Source: Acanthochromis polyacanthus | Lineage: Eukaryota; Chordata; Actinopteri; Pomacentridae | NCBI RefSeq assembly: GCF_021347895.1 | Contig: NC_067131.1 | Coordinates: 31,777,411-31,841,410 of the forward strand | Direction: 5' to 3' | DNA length: 64,000 bases | Shown: positions 59,201-64,000 of the stretch, in pieces | Position numbering within the stretch: the stretch's first letter is position 1 | Layout of the letters: each line of letters opens with the position of its first letter | Position numbers and translations under genes: made by a program | The notes under the pieces: generated by a model | What the model was told of the DNA's origin: nothing | The model's database searches: none | Seen by the model: only the letters and a program-made list of their open reading frames with translations

Positions 59201-62200
59201 CAGCACACTGAGCAGTGAGCAGACCAACTACAGCGTCGTGTTATAAATGCTAATGATCACATGAAGGAAGACACTTCTAGACGGTGTCTGTGCAGGTTCT
59301 CATCCATCAGCTCATGGTTATGCAAAGCAGTTTAAATCAATCCACTGGACTTTAACAAAGTTCCCTGAAGGCGTTTCAGCTCTCATCCAAGAGTCTTCTT
59401 CAGTTCTGGTGCTGGTTGTTGCCTCAGCTGTTGAACCTCTGTGAGGTGTGATCAGAGCTATTTTTATTCCAACGACCCAGACCCAGACTGGTGTGACCGC
59501 TAAACGATGGTCGTTGTGAGAGCCCACCGATACAACGACCATCGTTTAGCGGTCAGACGAGGTGGTTGGAATAACAGTAGCTCTGACCACACCTCACAGA
59601 GGTCTAGAACGAGCAAAACCAGTTTTTTTTTGGCTATAAAGCAAACCCAGAAAGTGGTCAAAAGGAGCCCGATACCACACTGACGACTCTGGAGAGCTAC
59701 AATTAGCATGTGAACATTTGCAAATGTGGCTGCAGGGAACCTTGGTTTGTCAAACAACAGAGCACTCAAACAGCAGACGAGCTTTTTACATCTTCCTGTG
59801 AGTCACTGCCTGGCAGAGCTAAAGGCTCTGTGAGGGGGGGGGATTGGAAGGTGAAATCTCCAGAAATGCATTTCAGTTTGGATGCACTCAGGCAGAAACT
59901 TTTGGAAACGATAACGTGCACATCCGTGTTCACGTTCGGATGGACTGTTTGTGTTTTAAAATAAAAGCATTCATGTGGATGTAGTCTCATACATGAGATG
60001 TTTTCTGGGCTAACTTTGACATCAGTGATGTGAAGTGCACAGCCTCTTGATTGGTCACACATTTCTCACTTTCACACTTCACTCAGTCACAGTCCATCTC
60101 TTACCCTGCGTTTCTTGCCACATTTCTGCCGCTCCTCAATCTGTGACCTTTGCTGAACTGAGGGAGCTGGTGGAGGAGAGAGAACAACAGTTCATTAAAA
60201 CTATGTGCACAGCTTCAGAAACAGAAAGGGGACAGAACGAGGCAAAGACAATGTGAGTTTTTATTTTTGTGTCCATCAGTTTGGAGGATTTAACTGGCAC
60301 CAATCTAAAGTACACACACCTTTACTGCTCTTGCTTCTCTTGCTCTTGCGTTCTTTTGCAGCAGCAGCAAGAATCTCTTTCACTGTAAAGAGGACACAAA
60401 TGGTAGCACCTCATTAGATCCGTCCTTCAATGACAGAATAACTGTCTGACTAAAGCTCATTACAGGCTACAAATGGTTTGGACTCTTCATTATTTTAAAG
60501 AGCAAAAACAGGAAGAAGGGGGACAGTACCGTCTACAGAGAAGAGATCTACAGATGTGTTCTGCACAAGCAGGGAGACAGACCATGTGTCCAAATAAAGG
60601 GGAGAACCTGGTTTAGGACAGCGAGTAGCTGCAAGAATATGAGAGAACAGAAAGTCATGTTACATTTTAGGCACAATTTATCAACAATAAGGGTGAAAAT
60701 TTAAAAAAGAAAAAAACCAGCGGACTGAATGTGACTGAGACTGACCTGTGGACTGAGTGTGTGAGTTTGGAGTGTGTCCTGTCCTGCTCAGCCGTGGAGG
60801 TGTTTGGGCTTTAGGAGATGTTCTAGTTGAAACTGAAAGACAATCAAATCTGTGTCAGCAACAGACACAGATGTTACAGCTGCTGAAGCTATTCTGGACA
60901 CAGCACTTACCTCCATGAACAGGTCTGCCAGCGTCAGAGAGCCAGTGGGGGAGTGAGTGGGGGGCAGGGGGGCCGGCTGGATGAGAGGCTGGGCTGGGTG
61001 CTGCAGGTGTGTACCAGCTGCTAGGACCAGAGCCTGGGCCTGGACGGGCGCTTCCCTGTGGGTGGTGAGCAGCGTAGGCTCCACCTCTACCTGACACAGG
61101 GATGCTTCGCTGTGACGGGGGGGCACCAGGCTGAGGTCCAGCAGCAGATGGGGGTCTGAGGGAAGAGGACGATGGAGGGGTGGAGCGGTAAGCTCCACTT
61201 AGATGACTGTGTGGTGGAGGCCCACCAGGACCCCTCTCAGCCCGCTCTGCCTCCCGCTGCATTCTTCTCTGGCGTTGAGGTAAAGGAGGGTACTTGCCCT
61301 CTCTGACAGAAGAAGAGCACATCAGACACATAAGAAACTATCAAAAGCAGCTGCTGCACACACACCTGAGGTTCAAACTTCATTTAACTTGGAAACAACA
61401 GCTGAAAAAAGAACGTCATTTCAGATCTACTTCAGTCAGATGACTTCCTGTGATGTGCCGACAGCAGTCAGGACAGGACTGATACTTTTAGGATAACATG
61501 AACAAAGAAGGCCAACATGCTGAGGAAGCTCATGTGATATTTAAAACCAGTGTGTTTTCACTTGAGTGTGACATCTGTGGAGATGATGTAAGTAACTCCA
61601 GCAGGTTCCATCTGTCTGAACCTCTGGCTTCTGTGTCCGTGGGTCAGACAGATGCTGGCAGGGCACTGGGGAGCGCTTCTTAAAAAGCTGCCTGTGGGTC
61701 TGTTTCTATGACAACAACATGTTGACAGCATGCTGCCACTCTAATCTATCTGATTGGTGGTCTGAAAAGGAGAGGCAGTGACAACAGGTCAGAAATATTG
61801 AAGATGAAACACTCAGAGTGGCTGCACAAAACATTTGCCATGCTCTGAAGAAAAGGGTGACGCTTTCAGTCATTTGTCTGTGCTGCATCCAGTCACTTCT
61901 CTGAGAACATGTATTGATGTGGGCAGGTATCCTTAAACATGACTACCTGTCTGACACATCTTTCAGCTCTCACCTGCTGCTGGCTCCAGGACTGATCCTC
62001 TCTCGCTCTCTGTCCCGTGGACTCTCACGGCCTTTCTCGCCATCGTTGCCGTCACGCACCACAGCGCTGTACTTGTCCTCCTCACTTCTGCCCTCCTCAT
62101 TTTCCAGGTTGACACGATGGCGATACTGGGGGCTTGATTCGATCTCCCTGGCCAGGCGGGCGGCGCGTTCCTCCCTCTGTCGATAGGCCTCGGAGTCGTC

Positions 62201-64000
62201 CTTCACTAACGGGACACTGGGTGTTGACAAAGAAAGTAGAACAAAGAGAAAATGTAGGAAGGGAACAAAAAACTTGAAAACATTTGACAACAACTTCATA
62301 TCTGAGCTGTGTGTGTCGTACAGTCACAGTTATTGAAATGTGTTTGCAGTCATTTCTCCCTCTTTGATTCAGAGCTCAATAAATCAGCATGACACAGTGC
62401 AGGATTGGAGGTTCAAACCTATAAAACACCAATAAACAGTGATTGGACATTAGAGTCTATTATGACTGCAGTTCTGTGAACAGACGCTCTCTTTTGACCT
62501 GTACTGATACCAGGGATGCTCACAATAGAATCTATACGATGAAAAATATGCAAGACACACATTCAAAGGTTTGTGGTATGAATAAAGTGTCACTGCTCAC
62601 ATTACATCAAACACCTGAAAACTGACACACACAAGAAAAGAAGTGTTTAAAGTGAGCAAACACACGTTGTGTAAACGGCTGGAAAATCACAAAAATGCAT
62701 GCATTTGTTAGATAAAGCAACAAACCCATACGGAAACTTACGTATACATGGAGAGGCTGGAATCATACGTGGATGTGACGCCGTATTTCACTTCATTGTA
62801 ACGGAACATGTCACTGGCATCCCAGCCGTTGGACTGAGGAGACAAACAGGGAGGTCAATGAGGTCATACAGTAACCAGCACAGTAATGCAACAGTAACAG
62901 TGGTGTGAGAGAAGAGGATGCAGAGGACAGGGTTAGACTGGATTCACTGTGGCCACCCCTGAAGGGAAAAGCCCAAAGTAGAAGAAGAAGAAGAAGAATG
63001 CGATAGTAAGAGGCAGTAGCTAAATAACAGGCTGCATGTACAGAGCACGGATAATTAAGGTTCAACTCTAATGTCACGCCATTCAATGGATTCTGGTGAC
63101 TGAGGAGAGAAAAAGCAGCTCACTGCATCATTGTCCAAATCATAGCTCTCTCCGTCTCCTCCCTCCCATCGCTGCAGAACCTTCTCTTTGCGTTCTCCAT
63201 TGATGCGGGTGGAGCTGATAGCTGAGTCTGTAAAGGTGTCTGAAATCACACACAAGCAGTCGGGACATGATTCAGTGATCTAAAACTGAAGAGTTCATTT
63301 GCAAAAACAGATAAATTGTCAGAAAAGCTTATATTTTATTGTTTACTTGAGATAAAATCAGTCAAACTGAAGATTTGACTCAGTAGAAAAATACATGACA
63401 AAATAGAGAATAAATGAATTATTAGTGTTACTATTATTATCTAAAGTAAACAATAAAAATGAGTTTTCTGAACATTGATAAAACGGAGTGACCTGTTTTT
63501 GCAGATGAACTCTTCAATCGGTTTCTTTGCCCAGACTAAGGTTTGCTTTATAAATGCTGGAACATTAGGACCATTTATTCCTTTAACTCCACTGCAGAAA
63601 ATGCAAATGAATTACCATTCCCCCTACCGGGACACCCCCACCACACCCCCAATCAAACAGAACACCTGAAAAACAGTTTTTTCTGTTTGCTGTAGTCACT
63701 GATCCTCGGCCTGTTACTGTTTCATTCCAGTTGCAAACAGCTGGGAGACAGAACACTGAAAACTAAACTTTGACCATCTCAGTTTGTCCTGTGAAATAAG
63801 CTGCATCCGTCTGTGTGCTACAATTCTACAATTCTACAGTTCTACAGTTCTACAATTCTACAGTTCTACAATTCTACAGTTTCATTATCAGACGCTTTTG
63901 TCCAAAGCGACGAACAACAAAAGCAAGAATTCAGACAGAAGGAAAAACCTGTAGGAAGAGCAAAAAGTGCAAAAAGTGAGATTGGTCAAAGGTGTTTCTG
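53289..64000 (-). CDS. atxn2l: Ataxin-2-like protein, copy 2 (18 exons visible)
   Basis: Mirror copy of the gene at 32820-43221. Exons on the minus strand: 63124-63239, 62742-62833, 61974-62216, 60911-61302, 60746-60832, 60530-60628, 60320-60382, 60105-60166, 58360-58596, 57713-57789, 57536-57605, 57051-57114, 56167-56309, 55591-55708, 55403-55490, 54881-55036, 54344-54470, 54085-54257. Stop complement at 54085-54087; poly(A) signal complement at 53289. Same LsmAD, PAM2 and Pro/Gln-rich order. Differences seen: Pro to Leu in exon 7, one more PPQ in exon 18, and C runs of 6+8 in place of 7+7 in exon 16, which also leaves that exon one base short. The 5' exons lie beyond the window. Tail-to-tail with copy 1. 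Either a real recent paralogue or the other allele joined in reverse. Confidence 0.92.
53477..53767. mobile_element. 3'UTR hairpin element, mirror copy
   Basis: Counterpart of 43539-43829, in the 3'UTR of atxn2l copy 2. Confidence 0.9.
54085..54257 (-). CDS. atxn2l: atxn2l copy 2 terminal exon
   Basis: Same ending as copy 1 (NHCDSSKEIPA, stop complement TTA at 54085-54087). Confidence 0.78.
54344..54470 (-). CDS. atxn2l: atxn2l copy 2 exon 18 with three PPQ units
   Basis: 127 bp against 118 bp in copy 1, from one extra 9-bp CCCCCCCAG unit. Frame kept. Confidence 0.9.
55403..55490 (-). CDS. atxn2l: atxn2l copy 2 exon 16, one base short
   Basis: C runs of 6 and 8 on the coding strand, total 14 as in copy 1 but distributed differently. 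Phase 2 at the donor conflicts with phase 0 of the next exon (54881-55036). Confidence 0.75.
57536..57605 (-). CDS. atxn2l: atxn2l copy 2 PAM2 exon
   Basis: Encodes STLNPNAKEFYP as in copy 1, with the same NAGNAG acceptor (starts at 57605 or 57602). Confidence 0.92.
57785..58350 (-). mobile_element. LINE reverse-transcriptase fragment, mirror copy
   Basis: Counterpart of 38962-39520 on the opposite strand; reads VPQGGVTSPFLLIVYSDDCR and CENNHLVLNATKTKETVFDD. Small indels relative to copy 1 alter the frame. Confidence 0.82.
58360..58596 (-). CDS. atxn2l: atxn2l copy 2 exon 10
   Basis: Identical reading to copy 1 exon 10 with donor GTACGT. Here one extra T in the following intron keeps the frame open through the donor into the LINE fragment (down to 57859), giving a 250-codon read-through frame that copy 1 lacks. 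Confidence 0.85.
59435..59603. mobile_element. Foldback hairpin, mirror copy
   Basis: Counterpart of 37715-37883 in the copy 2 intron. Confidence 0.8.
62742..63239 (-). CDS. atxn2l: atxn2l copy 2 LsmAD exons (63124-63239, 62742-62833)
   Basis: Same peptides as copy 1 exons 2 and 3 (TFTDSAISS..., SNGWDASDMF...). The RTE 3' end fragment is also present in the intron (62903-62998). Confidence 0.92.
62903..62998 (+). mobile_element. RTE LINE 3' end fragment, mirror copy
   Basis: Counterpart of 34324-34420, with CACTGTGGCCACCCCTGAAG and GGGAAAAG followed by a GAAGAAGAAG tail. Confidence 0.75.
63821..63881. repeat. 8-bp tandem repeat, mirror copy
   Basis: TACAATTC/TACAGTTC units; counterpart of 33440-33502. 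Confidence 0.9.

Larger units (their letters stand above)
53121..64000 (-). repeat. Right arm of large inverted duplication
   Basis: Reverse-complement partner of 33321-44185, running off the right end. The few differences found are single-base homopolymer changes, scattered substitutions and a 9-bp repeat gain in exon 18. Confidence 0.97.

Overview
The window is eukaryotic nuclear DNA. It looks like a teleost fish, probably a percomorph (inference). The grounds are small vertebrate-type exons with GT-AG introns, abundant CA/GT microsatellites and minisatellites, RTE and jockey-type LINEs, hAT and piggyBac relics, and a tRNA-derived SINE with a GGAT tail. There are no bacterial operons, CRISPR arrays or phage genes.

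Left third (836-16689, + strand): the 3' half of prkg1, cGMP-dependent protein kinase 1. Eleven exons are readable and phase-consistent. They run from the end of the second cGMP-binding domain through the complete kinase domain and AGC tail to the stop codon. Introns hold a 20-bp minisatellite, an RTE LINE (2884-5730, minus strand), an unassigned terminal-inverted-repeat element (5891-7026), a hAT remnant with an exact 8-bp target duplication (9435-10310), a SINE with an exact 12-bp target duplication (13393-13761), and hairpins.

Middle (16690-32800): gene-poor. It contains a 1.4-kb array of 8-bp units (19605-21006), a decayed piggyBac element bounded by TTAA (22304-23834), a U6-like sequence (26197-26304, minus strand), a CCAAT/E-box cluster (about 28030-28150), a T17-C-G24 tract, and a frameshifted integrase-core pseudogene (about 29840-30290).

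Right half (32820-64000): two nearly identical atxn2l genes in tail-to-tail orientation. Copy 1 (+) has 19 visible exons at 32820-43221. Copy 2 (-) has 18 exons at 54085-63239, and its 5' end runs off the window. They lie in a large inverted duplication: arm 33321-44185 matches the reverse complement of 53121-64000 and continues past the window edge. The 8.9-kb centre holds decayed pieces of an adprh-like gene. A second inverted pair inside it (46426-47212 and 51474-52287) is offset from the outer symmetry, which suggests one palindrome later changed by asymmetric deletion and insertion. Differences between arms fall largely in homopolymers and one 9-bp codon repeat. The arms are therefore either a very recent duplication or two haplotypes joined head-on in the assembly; the sequence alone does not decide.

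Prkg1 is a signalling kinase. Atxn2l is an LsmAD/PAM2 RNA-binding protein that acts with poly(A)-binding protein in RNA granules. Nothing here links them functionally.
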